Position numbers and translations under genes: made by a program. This document shows positions 35,682-43,967 of a stretch of DNA of 64,000 nt, piece after piece (position 1 is the first letter of the stretch; each line of letters starts with the position of its first letter). The stretch lies in NCBI GenBank assembly GCA_902799655.1, contig CADCBH010000020.1, positions 1 to 64,000 of the forward strand. Reading direction: 5' to 3'. The notes beneath the pieces are model-generated. The model did not search any database. It was given only the letters and a program-made list of their open reading frames with translations, and was not told the origin of the DNA. This DNA comes from an uncultured Bacteroidales bacterium (GTDB lineage: Bacteria > Bacteroidota > Bacteroidia > Bacteroidales > Bacteroidaceae).

Positions 35682-36317
35682 CTATTTGAAATCTAACTCC
35701 AGCTGTCCATCGCCCAGCAGATTATAGCTTTTACGGTGGTATGGCGTGATGCCATACTGCCGTATGGCTTCTCTATGCTTCTTAGTAGGATAGCCCTTGT
35801 TTGACAACCAGTCATACTGGGGGTACTGCTCAGCCAACTCGTCCATATAGTCATCACGATAGGTCTTGGCAAGGATAGAGGCAGCCGCAATGGAGAGGTA
35901 TTTGCCATCGCCCTTGACAATGGTGGTGTGGGGGAGAGCCTTCCCCCGTCCCCCTCCCAAGAGAGGGGGAGTATACAGTTTGAAGCGGTTGCCATCGACG
36001 ATAATGGCCTCTGGGCGTACCGTTAGCTGGTCGAGGGCACGATGCATGGCGAGTATCGAGGCGTTGAGAATATTGATGCGGTCTATCTCCTCAGGAGTCA
36101 CCACACCTACTGCCCACGCCACAGCATCGCGCTGAATGATGTCGCGCAACTGCTTGCGACGCTTGTCTGTCAACTGCTTCGAATCGTTCAACTCTGCATT
36201 CTCATAGTCTTCTGGAAAGATGACTGCGGCAGCATACACGCTACCTGCCAGACAGCCGCGTCCTGCCTCGTCGCAGCCTGCCTCAATCATGCCTGTATAA
36301 TAATGACTTGCCAACAT
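35682..36317 (-). CDS. rnhB: ribonuclease HII with an in-frame palindromic insert
   Basis: 211 residues from the ATG at 36317 (MLASHYYTGMIEAGCDEAGRG). The longer frame to 36356 contains the -7 box and is rejected. RNase HII cuts RNA in DNA hybrids. The metal-binding motif is AGCDEAGRG, and NDSKQLTDKRR and TTIVKGDGKYLSIAAASILAK are conserved. Between VDGNRFK and PHTTIVKG about 12 extra residues (YTPPLLGGGRGKAL region) are encoded by a GC-rich palindrome; other RNases HII have a short loop there. Confidence 0.92.
   Translation of the reverse strand: MLASHYYTGMIEAGCDEAGRGCLAGSVYAAAVIFPEDYENAELNDSKQLTDKRRKQLRDIIQRDAVAWAVGVVTPEEIDRINILNASILAMHRALDQLTVRPEAIIVDGNRFKLYTPPLLGGGRGKALPHTTIVKGDGKYLSIAAASILAKTYRDDYMDELAEQYPQYDWLSNKGYPTKKHREAIRQYGITPYHRKSYNLLGDGQLELDFK
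35943..35969 (-). repeat. palindromic repeat embedded in rnhB
   Basis: On the plus strand CCCCCTC (35950-35956) and GAGGGGG (35963-35969) form a 7-bp inverted repeat, flanked by a further CCCCC at 35943-35947 and a GGGGGAG just outside at 35930-35936. It is translated in frame in rnhB. Organisation resembles the pdxB insert at 3894-3920. Confidence 0.6.
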
Positions 36318-36325
36318 ATTGTGCG

Positions 36326-36385
36326 CAAAGGTACAAAATAATTCGTAATTCATCATTCGTCATTCAAAAAATATTTGTACCTTTG
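36326..36385. promoter_or_regulatory. divergent promoters of rnhB and the HhH protein gene
   Basis: Minus-strand TACCTTTG at 36326-36333 serves rnhB, with 8 nt to its ATG. Plus-strand TACCTTTG at 36378-36385 serves the gene at 36391, with 5 nt to its ATG. Between them lie short repeats of the ATTCGTAATTCATCATTCGT type. Both mRNAs should be nearly leaderless. Confidence 0.65.
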
Positions 36386-36390
36386 CTTGC

Positions 36391-38385
36391 ATGAAGCGAA
36401 TAGTAGCGCTGATACTATTAGTAACCATATACCTTTTACCTGCTGCTGGTCAAAGCAATTGGCAGGAAGCACTGCACTCGTGGCTGACTGCCGAGGACGT
36501 GGAGGAAAGCTATGGTGAAGAGACGATGGAACTGATGGAGGAGCGTGCTGCTCACAAAATCAACCTGAACCAGACCACACGTGAGGAACTGGAGGAACTA
36601 CCCTTTCTGTCTGCTCAACAGATTGAAGGCATCATAGCCTATCGTGACCGCTATCATCCCATTCGTACGATGAACGAGCTGACCATGATCAGGCAACTCG
36701 ACTATCATACGCGGCAGCTGCTGTCTTACTTTGTGGAGGTGGGGGAAGAAAAGCCCAAGCGCATCTGGCCCACATGGGATGAACTGAAGCAATATGGTCA
36801 GCACTCGCTGACAGCCACAGCCAAGGTGCCCTTCTATGAACGCAAGGGCGACCAGTCTGGCTACTTGGGCTATAAATACCGCCATGATGTGCGTTATCAG
36901 TTCAGATATGGCAATCGTCTGAAAGCGGGACTGACTGCTGCCCAGGATGCTGGCGAACCCTTCTTCGCCCACCAGAACAGCATGGGCTACGACCAATATA
37001 GCTTCTATCTGCAGTTGCGCGATATGGGCAGACTGGAGGAGCTGAACCTTGGCATGTATCGCGTGCAGATGGGGATGGGACTGCTGATGAATACGGGTTT
37101 GCTGTTGGGAAAGGCTGCCATCTTGCAGAATCTGGGTCGCTCGACCCATACGCTGACAGCCCACAGCTCGCGCTCGTCGTCCAACTACCTGCAAGGTGCT
37201 GCTGCCACACTGCGGCTCAGCAAGGCATGGCGAATGACGCTCTTTGCCTCGCTGCGCGACATCGATGCCACGCTGAACGATGATGGTACGATGCGAACAC
37301 GAATCACTGACGGCTATCACCGCACGCCTACGGAGATGGACAAGAAGCATAATACCCGCGAGACGGACCTGGGTGGTAGCATCGGGTGGCGACAAGGTAC
37401 CCTCTATGTCAAGGCGAATGCGGTATATACCCACTTCAATCGCGACCTTCTACCACTATCAGCTTCTCTCTATCAGCGTTATGCGGCGCGTGGCAATGAC
37501 TTCCTGAATATCAGCCTCGACTATGGATTCACCCATTCCCGTTGGGCTTTCAGCGGAGAGACAGCCATGAACCGTCAAGGTGCGCTGGCTGCGCTTCATA
37601 CCATCAGTGTCAAAGCCAGTGACAAGTTGTCGATGATGCTGCTTCACCGCTACTACGACAAGCGCTATACGGCATTGCATGCACGTAGCTTCAGCGAGGG
37701 CGGACACGTGCAAAACGAGCACGGCATCTATCTCGGCAGCTCGTGGCGCCCCTCACGGCCCTGGCTCATTGAAGGTTACGTGGACTATGCCCACTTTGCG
37801 TGGCCTCGCTATCTGGTCACCGCCTCCAGCGACGCCTTCGACGCGATGGTCACAGCCAGTCACGTGGGCAAGCGGTGGACGCTGAAAGGTCGCTATCGCC
37901 TGCATATCCGTCAACAGGATAATCCGAGCAAAACGATGATTGTCAACAAGACGGAACACCGCATGCGACTCTCAGCAGACTGGGAAGCCACCAGTGCGCT
38001 GACACTACGCAGTCAGGTCGATGCCATCGCCGCACGAACACGTGATGGCAGGGAGAAAGGTATCATGGTGGGCAGTCATGGCTGTTGGAAACAGAAAGGA
38101 TGGAAGATAGACGGGCACATGGCATGGTTTCGTACCGATGGCTATGACAGTCGTCTCTACCAGTATGAGTCGTCAGTGGCCTACGATTTCAGTTTCCCCA
38201 TGTACTATGGCCACGGCATCCGCTATGCGCTGATGGTGCAGGGTGGGATAGGGCAACATCTGAAGATGACGGCCAAGATGGGCGTCACCAATTATTTCGA
38301 CCGCAGCAGCGTAGGTACAGGTTTGCAACAGGTGGACCGCTCGTCGCTGGCCGACCTGCTCATCCAGATACATTATCTATTATAA
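36391..38385 (+). CDS. outer-membrane barrel protein with N-terminal helix-hairpin-helix
   Basis: 664 residues with a signal peptide (about 1-20). Residues 55-115 hold ComEA-like helix-hairpin-helix repeats (INLNQTTREELEELPFLSAQQIEGIIAYRD). From about 140 on, alternating aromatic and polar strands indicate a beta-barrel, ending in LADLLIQIHYLL. This arrangement is common in Bacteroidetes but its function is unknown; DNA uptake is a possible but unproven link. It overlaps the convergent glycosyltransferase gene by 6 nt at its end. Confidence 0.75.
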   Translation: MKRIVALILLVTIYLLPAAGQSNWQEALHSWLTAEDVEESYGEETMELMEERAAHKINLNQTTREELEELPFLSAQQIEGIIAYRDRYHPIRTMNELTMIRQLDYHTRQLLSYFVEVGEEKPKRIWPTWDELKQYGQHSLTATAKVPFYERKGDQSGYLGYKYRHDVRYQFRYGNRLKAGLTAAQDAGEPFFAHQNSMGYDQYSFYLQLRDMGRLEELNLGMYRVQMGMGLLMNTGLLLGKAAILQNLGRSTHTLTAHSSRSSSNYLQGAAATLRLSKAWRMTLFASLRDIDATLNDDGTMRTRITDGYHRTPTEMDKKHNTRETDLGGSIGWRQGTLYVKANAVYTHFNRDLLPLSASLYQRYAARGNDFLNISLDYGFTHSRWAFSGETAMNRQGALAALHTISVKASDKLSMMLLHRYYDKRYTALHARSFSEGGHVQNEHGIYLGSSWRPSRPWLIEGYVDYAHFAWPRYLVTASSDAFDAMVTASHVGKRWTLKGRYRLHIRQQDNPSKTMIVNKTEHRMRLSADWEATSALTLRSQVDAIAARTRDGREKGIMVGSHGCWKQKGWKIDGHMAWFRTDGYDSRLYQYESSVAYDFSFPMYYGHGIRYALMVQGGIGQHLKMTAKMGVTNYFDRSSVGTGLQQVDRSSLADLLIQIHYLL

Positions 38386-39492
38386 TAAGGAACGATAGAG
38401 CTCGGCCACCTGACCAGCGACATCGTTGCCCTCGAAACGGCGGATATACTCGCGACTGCGCTGGATGCGCTCCTGACGACCTCGCGCACCACGCAGTGAC
38501 ATCTTCAGTGCCTCAGCCATGCCAATCACATCGTCAGGACCGACATAGCGGCTATCAGGACCACCAGCCTCTTCGAGACAGCTGCCTGTACAAGCCACCA
38601 CAGGCAGTCCTGCAGCAATGGCTTCGATGATGGGGATGCCAAAACCCTCGTAGCGCGACGGATAGACAAAGGCCTCTGCCAACGCATAGATGGCTGCCAG
38701 ATCACTATCGGGCACCCCACTGAGCAGGTGCAAGCGGTCGCTATGAGGCAGTTGGTGCACATAGTCTGTCTGGCGCCCCACTGCCACGAGGTGGATATCC
38801 TGAGGCAACAAGTCGACAGCCTCGGCTGCTACTGCGAGGTTCTTGCGACGCTCAATGGTACCCACATTCAGGATAAAACGCTGAGGTAGTTGATAGCGAT
38901 TGCGCACTTCTGCCTTCTTCTCTGCTGAAACAGCGGTGGAGAAGCGTGGCGCAAAACTCTGATAGATAATCGAGATGCGGTCGGCATACTGTTCTCCACC
39001 CAGTTCGATGATATCCTGGCGTGTACGCTCGCTGATGGCAATGATACGGTCGGCTTCGCGCAGTGCCTGACGGAACTTCCACTCATAAATCTTGGTGTCT
39101 ATCCAGTGGTAGTATTCAGGATGGCGCATAAAGATAAGGTCGTGGATGGTGACCACACTGCGGATGCCAGCCTTGCGGAGTCCGCTGGGCAGCTCACCCG
39201 ACAGGCCATGATAGACGCTGACACCATCGCGTACCAGATCTTTCACCACACCATGCGAGCGCCAAAATGCCTTCCTGATGGCTGACGGATGTCCTGAAGG
39301 ATAGCAGAACTGCACATTACCGTCGCCAATAATCTGCGTGCGTAACTCGTCGCGGCCCTCGTCGGGAGCATACAGGCGGAAATGCATATCGCTGTTGCCC
39401 AACCGTATCAGGTCGTTCACCAGCGTACGCCCATAACTGCCCAGTCCCGTGCCGTTGCGGACAATGCGTTTGGCATCAATACCAACTATCAT
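38380..39492 (-). CDS. glycosyltransferase, GT4 family (GT-B fold)
   Basis: 370 residues. Typical GT-B features are the N-terminal GLGSYGRTLVNDL glycine motif, the central NVGTIERRKNL segment, and the C-terminal EAFVYPSRYEGFGIPIIEAIAAGLPVVA motif with the E-x7-E pair. It likely transfers a sugar from a nucleotide donor. It sits 23 nt downstream of manC on the same strand, so GDP-mannose is a plausible donor. Confidence 0.88.
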   Translation of the reverse strand: MIVGIDAKRIVRNGTGLGSYGRTLVNDLIRLGNSDMHFRLYAPDEGRDELRTQIIGDGNVQFCYPSGHPSAIRKAFWRSHGVVKDLVRDGVSVYHGLSGELPSGLRKAGIRSVVTIHDLIFMRHPEYYHWIDTKIYEWKFRQALREADRIIAISERTRQDIIELGGEQYADRISIIYQSFAPRFSTAVSAEKKAEVRNRYQLPQRFILNVGTIERRKNLAVAAEAVDLLPQDIHLVAVGRQTDYVHQLPHSDRLHLLSGVPDSDLAAIYALAEAFVYPSRYEGFGIPIIEAIAAGLPVVACTGSCLEEAGGPDSRYVGPDDVIGMAEALKMSLRGARGRQERIQRSREYIRRFEGNDVAGQVAELYRSLL

Positions 39493-39515
39493 GAATTACG
39501 AATTACGATTGCAAA

Positions 39516-40607
39516 TTAAACGAAGTCATCGCCGTACTTGATCTGTACCTCGCTGACATACTTGCGCACCAAGGCCGACGAGTCACCCTTCTTACAAATC
39601 ATCAGCACATTGCCCTCCTCAGCCACGATATAGCCTTCCAGTCCGTTGATGACAGCCAGCTTGCCCTTAGGCAACTTGATGACGTTGTTGCTCGAATCCT
39701 CCAGGATGACCTCCGAGTCGACCACCACGTTGTCGCCTTCGCCTTTGCTCATGAATTCATATACGGCATGCCATGTGCCCAGATCTGCCCAGCCGAAGTC
39801 GCAACTCATCATATAGACATTGTCGCTATGTTCCAGAATGGCATAGTCGATGGAGAGATTCGGATAGCTCGGATAGTGCTTCTTGACATAATCCATCTCT
39901 ACCTCGTAGGTGTAGGTGGGGTATTCGAATTTCAGATTGCGCAGTACGCTGGGGAAGATGGCCTCGAAACACTGTGTCAGTTTGCGGGAATTGGCCATAA
40001 AGATACCTGTATTCCAGTAGAACTCGCCACTCTCCATGAACATGCGGGCAAACTCACGCTCAGGCTTCTCTGTAAACGACTGTACGCGATAGACATCTGG
40101 TTTGCAGCTCAGGTCGCCCATCTGGATATAGCCATAGCCAGGCTCAGGACGCGTGGGCTTCACACCCATCACCAGCAGCACGTCGTGCTCAGAAACGTAG
40201 GAGATACCTGTCTCCAGACTGCGCATGAACGAGTCTTCATTGACCACCATCTGGTCGGAAGGTGTGATGATGATATTGGCATCAGGGTCAGTACGCTTGA
40301 TACGCATGTTAGCCCACGCCACACTGGGAGCGGTATTGCGGTTGATGGGTTCCACCAAGATATTACGCTGGTCGAGGTCGGGCAGCTGTTCACAAACCAA
40401 CTGCAGGTACTCTTTGCAAGTACATACGAAGATGTTTTCCCGAGGTATCACCTTGACAAAGCGGTCATAGGTTGATTGCAACTGTGTACGACCAGTACCA
40501 AAGAAGTCAAGGAATTGTTTGGGCATATTTTGACGGCTTGTAGGCCACAGACGGCGGCCTTTACCTCCAGCGAGAATGACACAATAATTCTGTTTGTTTA
40601 TTTCCAT
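39516..40607 (-). CDS. manC: mannose-1-phosphate guanylyltransferase
   Basis: 363 residues. It makes GDP-mannose from mannose-1-phosphate and GTP. The nucleotidyltransferase motif AGGKGRRLWPTSR is near the N-terminus, with PKQFLDFFG, TPSDQMV, FTEKPE and YYWNTGIF-type segments following. There is no phosphomannose isomerase domain, so it is the short form. It is followed by a glycosyltransferase, suggesting an envelope polysaccharide or glycoprotein pathway. Confidence 0.92.
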   Translation of the reverse strand: MEINKQNYCVILAGGKGRRLWPTSRQNMPKQFLDFFGTGRTQLQSTYDRFVKVIPRENIFVCTCKEYLQLVCEQLPDLDQRNILVEPINRNTAPSVAWANMRIKRTDPDANIIITPSDQMVVNEDSFMRSLETGISYVSEHDVLLVMGVKPTRPEPGYGYIQMGDLSCKPDVYRVQSFTEKPEREFARMFMESGEFYWNTGIFMANSRKLTQCFEAIFPSVLRNLKFEYPTYTYEVEMDYVKKHYPSYPNLSIDYAILEHSDNVYMMSCDFGWADLGTWHAVYEFMSKGEGDNVVVDSEVILEDSSNNVIKLPKGKLAVINGLEGYIVAEEGNVLMICKKGDSSALVRKYVSEVQIKYGDDFV

Positions 40608-40725
40608 TCAGTATTAGGATTTATAATTCGACCACTAAGGTACGTATTTTTTACCAATAAAACATAAAATTGCGACTTTTTTTTATTTTTTTATTCATTT
40701 CTTCTTTTATTTACCTATTTTTGAT

Positions 40726-40733
40726 TAACTTTG
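40726..40733 (+). promoter_or_regulatory. -7 box of tRNA-Leu
   Basis: TAACTTTG followed by CACCCGC, 11 nt before the tRNA. A -33 box is not clear in the T-rich sequence upstream. The 137-nt gap 40608-40744 also contains a poor TACCTTAG-like box for manC on the other strand. Confidence 0.5.
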
Positions 40734-40744
40734 CACCCGCTTAA

Positions 40745-40826
40745 GCCCAGATGGCGGAATCGGTAGACGCGCTGGTCTCAAACACCAGTGGGGCAACCCA
40801 TCCCGGTTCGAGCCCGGGTCTGGGAT
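40745..40826 (+). tRNA. tRNA-Leu(CAA)
   Basis: Cloverleaf with acceptor GCCCAGA, D-arm GGCGGAATCGGTAGACGC, anticodon stem CTGGT/ACCAG with loop CTCAAAC (anticodon CAA), a long variable arm TGGGGCAACCCA and T-arm CCGG-TTCGAGC-CCGG. The 3' acceptor strand reads TCTGGG then A then T, so either pair 1-72 is G-A with U73, or one base (C72) is missing before the expected A73. CCA is not encoded, which is common in this group. Confidence 0.92.
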
Positions 40827-40828
40827 GG

Positions 40829-40864
40829 GTGCTACAAACAAGATGTTTGTGGCACTCTTTTTTT
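40829..40864 (+). terminator. intrinsic terminator after tRNA-Leu
   Basis: GTGCTACAAACA (40829-40840) pairs with TGTTTGTGGCAC (40844-40855), 12 bp with one mismatch and a 3-nt loop, followed by TCTTTTTTT. Confidence 0.85.
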
Positions 40865-40879
40865 ATCTCAATGTCTCAA

Positions 40880-41521
40880 TCAGATATAGAATTCGCTGGC
40901 ATCAATGAGTCCGGCACGGAGTGCGTACTTGACGGCTTCGTGTGCAGTGTTGATGCCAAGCTTACGGAAGATATTCTTGCGATGGGTATTGATGGTATGG
41001 ATGCTGGAGAAGCGTTCGGCAGCAATTTCCTTGGTGGTCTTGCCTAAGGCAATGGCCTTGACAATCTCCATCTCGGTAGTGGTCAGCACAGCAGGTCTCT
41101 CTTCTTCCTGATGTTGGGAGAGAATGAGTTCGGTGGCTCGCTGACTGATATAGCGCTTACCCTCAAAGGCTGCCTGGAGGGCATCGCGGATGGACTTCAG
41201 GGTCTCGTCCTTGAAGACTACGCTGAAACGATGGGATGAATAAATCACCTTGCGCAGGAACTGTTCTGTGAGGTCGTCACTGAGCAACACCCACGTTGTC
41301 ATGGAGAAACGCTCACTGACGATGAGCAGCTGGTCTTCATCAGCAAAGTCGAACTGTGTGTAGTCGAGGATGACAACAGCACTCTCGTGCTCTTTCAGCA
41401 GCATGATAAGCCCTGCCTTGTCGAAGGCGCGTTGGATGGTGTTGTCCTCATGACTCCTCAGCAGACTTTGTAGCGCATAGCTCGTCAGCTCCTGATTGTC
41501 GGCTATAATATAGGTTTTCAT
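40880..41521 (-). CDS. LuxR/NarL-type response regulator-like protein
   Basis: 213 residues. An N-terminal receiver-like domain (about 1-120) is followed by a LuxR helix-turn-helix (about 143-205) with LTTTEMEIVKAIALGKTTKEIAAERF and IHTINTHRKNIFRKLGI. In the receiver the phospho-acceptor region reads VVILDYTQF, with D at about residue 53, while the usual acidic pair near the start is DN only. No histidine kinase is adjacent, so it is an orphan here. It has its own promoter. Confidence 0.88.
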   Translation of the reverse strand: MKTYIIADNQELTSYALQSLLRSHEDNTIQRAFDKAGLIMLLKEHESAVVILDYTQFDFADEDQLLIVSERFSMTTWVLLSDDLTEQFLRKVIYSSHRFSVVFKDETLKSIRDALQAAFEGKRYISQRATELILSQHQEEERPAVLTTTEMEIVKAIALGKTTKEIAAERFSSIHTINTHRKNIFRKLGINTAHEAVKYALRAGLIDASEFYI

Positions 41522-41546
41522 GCGTGACAGATGATGAATTGCGCTG

Positions 41547-41578
41547 CAAAATTACAAAGAGTGAAAGAATCTACCAAA
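41547..41578 (-). promoter_or_regulatory. promoter of the LuxR-type regulator
   Basis: Read on the minus strand: TTTG (41575-41578), a 20-nt spacer and TAATTTTG (41547-41554). The ATG is at 41521. Confidence 0.65.
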
Positions 41579-41641
41579 CTTTCTTGTACTAAAATTGTTC
41601 ATTTTTCCCGATTTTTATTTTGTTCTACACTCTATTTTTCG

Positions 41642-41649
41642 TACCTTTG
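41642..41649 (+). promoter_or_regulatory. -7 box of GH95-araC
   Basis: TACCTTTG with a TTTG about 19 nt upstream (41619-41622). Only 5 nt separate it from ATG 41655, so the mRNA is nearly leaderless. Confidence 0.62.
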
Positions 41650-41654
41650 CCCTC

Positions 41655-43967
41655 ATGAAACTATTTTTATTCGTGGCGGCACTGCTTTTTTCAGAATGGT
41701 GTAGCGCCACCAAACAACAGCCACCGCTGCGTCTGTGGTATGACCATCAGGCTCAGTATTTCGAGGAGTCGCTGCCCATCGGCAACGGCAAACTGGGTGC
41801 GTTGGTGTATGGTGGTACTGACGACAACATCATTTACCTGAACGACATCACGCTGTGGACGGGTAAGCCAGTGGACCATGAAGAGGGGGCAGGGGCATCC
41901 AAGTGGATTCCCGTTATCCGCGAGGCGCTGTTCAACGAGGAATACGCACGTGCTGACTCGCTGCAGAAGCATGTTGAGGGTCATAACTCGGCATTCTATC
42001 AGCCTTTGGGAACACTGCATATCAAAGACTTGTCGTTGGGCGCTGTGAGCGACTACCATAGACAGTTAGACATAGACAGTGCCATTGTGAGCGACAGCTA
42101 TCTGCGGGATGGTCGTCGTATCACACGCGAATATCTGGCATCAAATCCCGATCGCCTCATCGCCATCCGCCTGCGTGGTGATATCCACTGTCGACTGGCG
42201 CTGACGGCTCAGGTGCCTCACAAGGTGAAGAGTCGTGGCAAGCAGCTCACCATGACAGGACATGCCGTAGGTGAACCCAAGGAGAGCATCCACTTCTGCA
42301 CCATTCTCAATGTGGTGACTGACGGGCAGGTGACTGCCGCAGACTCGTCGCTGACCATCAGTAATGCCCACGAGGCCATTGTGTATATCGTCAATGCCAC
42401 GAGCTATAACGGTCCTGACAAACATCCTGTCAACGAAGGTGCACCCTATCTGGAACAGGCTGCCGATGACAGCTGGCATACGGTGAATGTGACCTACGAC
42501 GAAGTGCGCCAGCGCCATATCGCTGACTATCGCAAGTACTACGATCGTGTCAAGCTGTGTCTCGACGCCCCAACAGTTATCGACGAGCCTACCGACCGAC
42601 TGGTAAAGGAGCGCCTGAACGACCGCTATCTGGAGATGCTCTACTTCCAATATGGCCGCTATCTGCTCATAGGTTGCTCGCGCACCAAGGGTGTGCCTGC
42701 CAATCTACAGGGCTTGTGGACACACCGCCTGTGGTCGCCCTGGCGTGGCAACTACACGTTGAACATCAATCTGGAGGAAAACTACTGGCCTGCCTTCGTG
42801 GCGAACTTGGAGGAGATGGCTGAACCGCTCGATGACTTTATCAAGGCACTGGCCCGCAACGGACGCTATACAGCCCACCACTTCTATGGCATTGAGAAAG
42901 GCTGGTGTGCCAGTCATAACAGCGATATATGGGCAATGACCAATCCTGTAGGTGAACAGGTGGAGAGTCCCATGTGGAGTTGCTGGAACATGGGTGGTGC
43001 CTGGCTCCTGCAGACGCTCTGGGAGCGCTACCAGTTTACGCGCGACGAGAACTATTTGCGCGAGACCGTTTATCCGCTGATGAAGGGGGCTGCCGATTTC
43101 TGCCTCAACTGGTTGGTAGAACACAACGGTGAACTGTTGACGGCGCCAGCTACATCGCCTGAGAATGCATATATCACTGACCGAGGCTACCAGGGTGTGA
43201 CCTGTTATGGCGGTACTGCCGATCTGGCTATCATCCGTCAGCTGTTGCTCGACGTGGTAGCAGCGGGTAAGTGCCTTGGCGTGCGCACAACGTCCTACCA
43301 ACGTGCCCTGCAGCGCCTACATCCCTACACGATCGGTAAGGACGGCGACCTCAACGAATGGTATCACGACTGGGTAGATACCGACCCTCAGCATCGCCAT
43401 CAAAGCCACCTCATCGGCCTCTATCCGGGACGTCATCTGACGGATAGTCAACTGCAGGCTGCTGCTGAGAAGACGCTCCTGCAGCGTGGTGACGAATCGA
43501 CAGGTTGGTCGACAGGTTGGCGCATCAACCTATGGGCGCGGCTGCACAATGGTGAGAAAGCCTATCAGCTGCTGCATAATCTGCTGACTTTCACAGACCC
43601 TGAAGATGACCGCCGACCAGGTACGCGCCATCTGGGTGGCACCTATGCCAACCTGCTCGACGCCCATCCACCCTTCCAGATTGATGGCAACTTTGGTGGA
43701 ACGGCAGGCATCTGCGAAATGCTGATGCAGAGCGATGGCGAGACGATAGAACTATTGCCCGCCTGTCCGCCGCAGTGGGACAGTGGTGCGGTATCAGGTC
43801 TCTGTGCCCGTGGTGGCTATGAGGTCAGCTTCGAATGGAAAGGCAGGATGGTGCGTAGTGCCTCTATCAAGGCTCGCGAGAAAGGCACCGTCACACTGAA
43901 ATACAATCAACAACAGAAAACGTTCACCCTTAAAGCCGGGCAGACAATGCCCATAAAGACATGGTAA
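41655..43967 (+). CDS. GH95 alpha-L-fucosidase-type glycoside hydrolase, exported
   Basis: 770 residues from ATG 41655 with a signal peptide (MKLFLFVAALLFSEWCSA). GH95 signatures are LPIGNGKLGALVYGG, NLQGLWTHRLWSPWRGNYTLNINLEENYWPA (in parts), HNSDIWAMTNPVG, TSPENAY, HQSHLIGLYPG and DGNFGGTAGICEML. Characterised members cleave alpha-1,2-fucosyl or alpha-galactosyl linkages with inversion. The frame from 41595 contains the -7 box and is not used. The stop overlaps the AraC gene by 7 nt. Confidence 0.92.
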   Translation: MKLFLFVAALLFSEWCSATKQQPPLRLWYDHQAQYFEESLPIGNGKLGALVYGGTDDNIIYLNDITLWTGKPVDHEEGAGASKWIPVIREALFNEEYARADSLQKHVEGHNSAFYQPLGTLHIKDLSLGAVSDYHRQLDIDSAIVSDSYLRDGRRITREYLASNPDRLIAIRLRGDIHCRLALTAQVPHKVKSRGKQLTMTGHAVGEPKESIHFCTILNVVTDGQVTAADSSLTISNAHEAIVYIVNATSYNGPDKHPVNEGAPYLEQAADDSWHTVNVTYDEVRQRHIADYRKYYDRVKLCLDAPTVIDEPTDRLVKERLNDRYLEMLYFQYGRYLLIGCSRTKGVPANLQGLWTHRLWSPWRGNYTLNINLEENYWPAFVANLEEMAEPLDDFIKALARNGRYTAHHFYGIEKGWCASHNSDIWAMTNPVGEQVESPMWSCWNMGGAWLLQTLWERYQFTRDENYLRETVYPLMKGAADFCLNWLVEHNGELLTAPATSPENAYITDRGYQGVTCYGGTADLAIIRQLLLDVVAAGKCLGVRTTSYQRALQRLHPYTIGKDGDLNEWYHDWVDTDPQHRHQSHLIGLYPGRHLTDSQLQAAAEKTLLQRGDESTGWSTGWRINLWARLHNGEKAYQLLHNLLTFTDPEDDRRPGTRHLGGTYANLLDAHPPFQIDGNFGGTAGICEMLMQSDGETIELLPACPPQWDSGAVSGLCARGGYEVSFEWKGRMVRSASIKAREKGTVTLKYNQQQKTFTLKAGQTMPIKTW

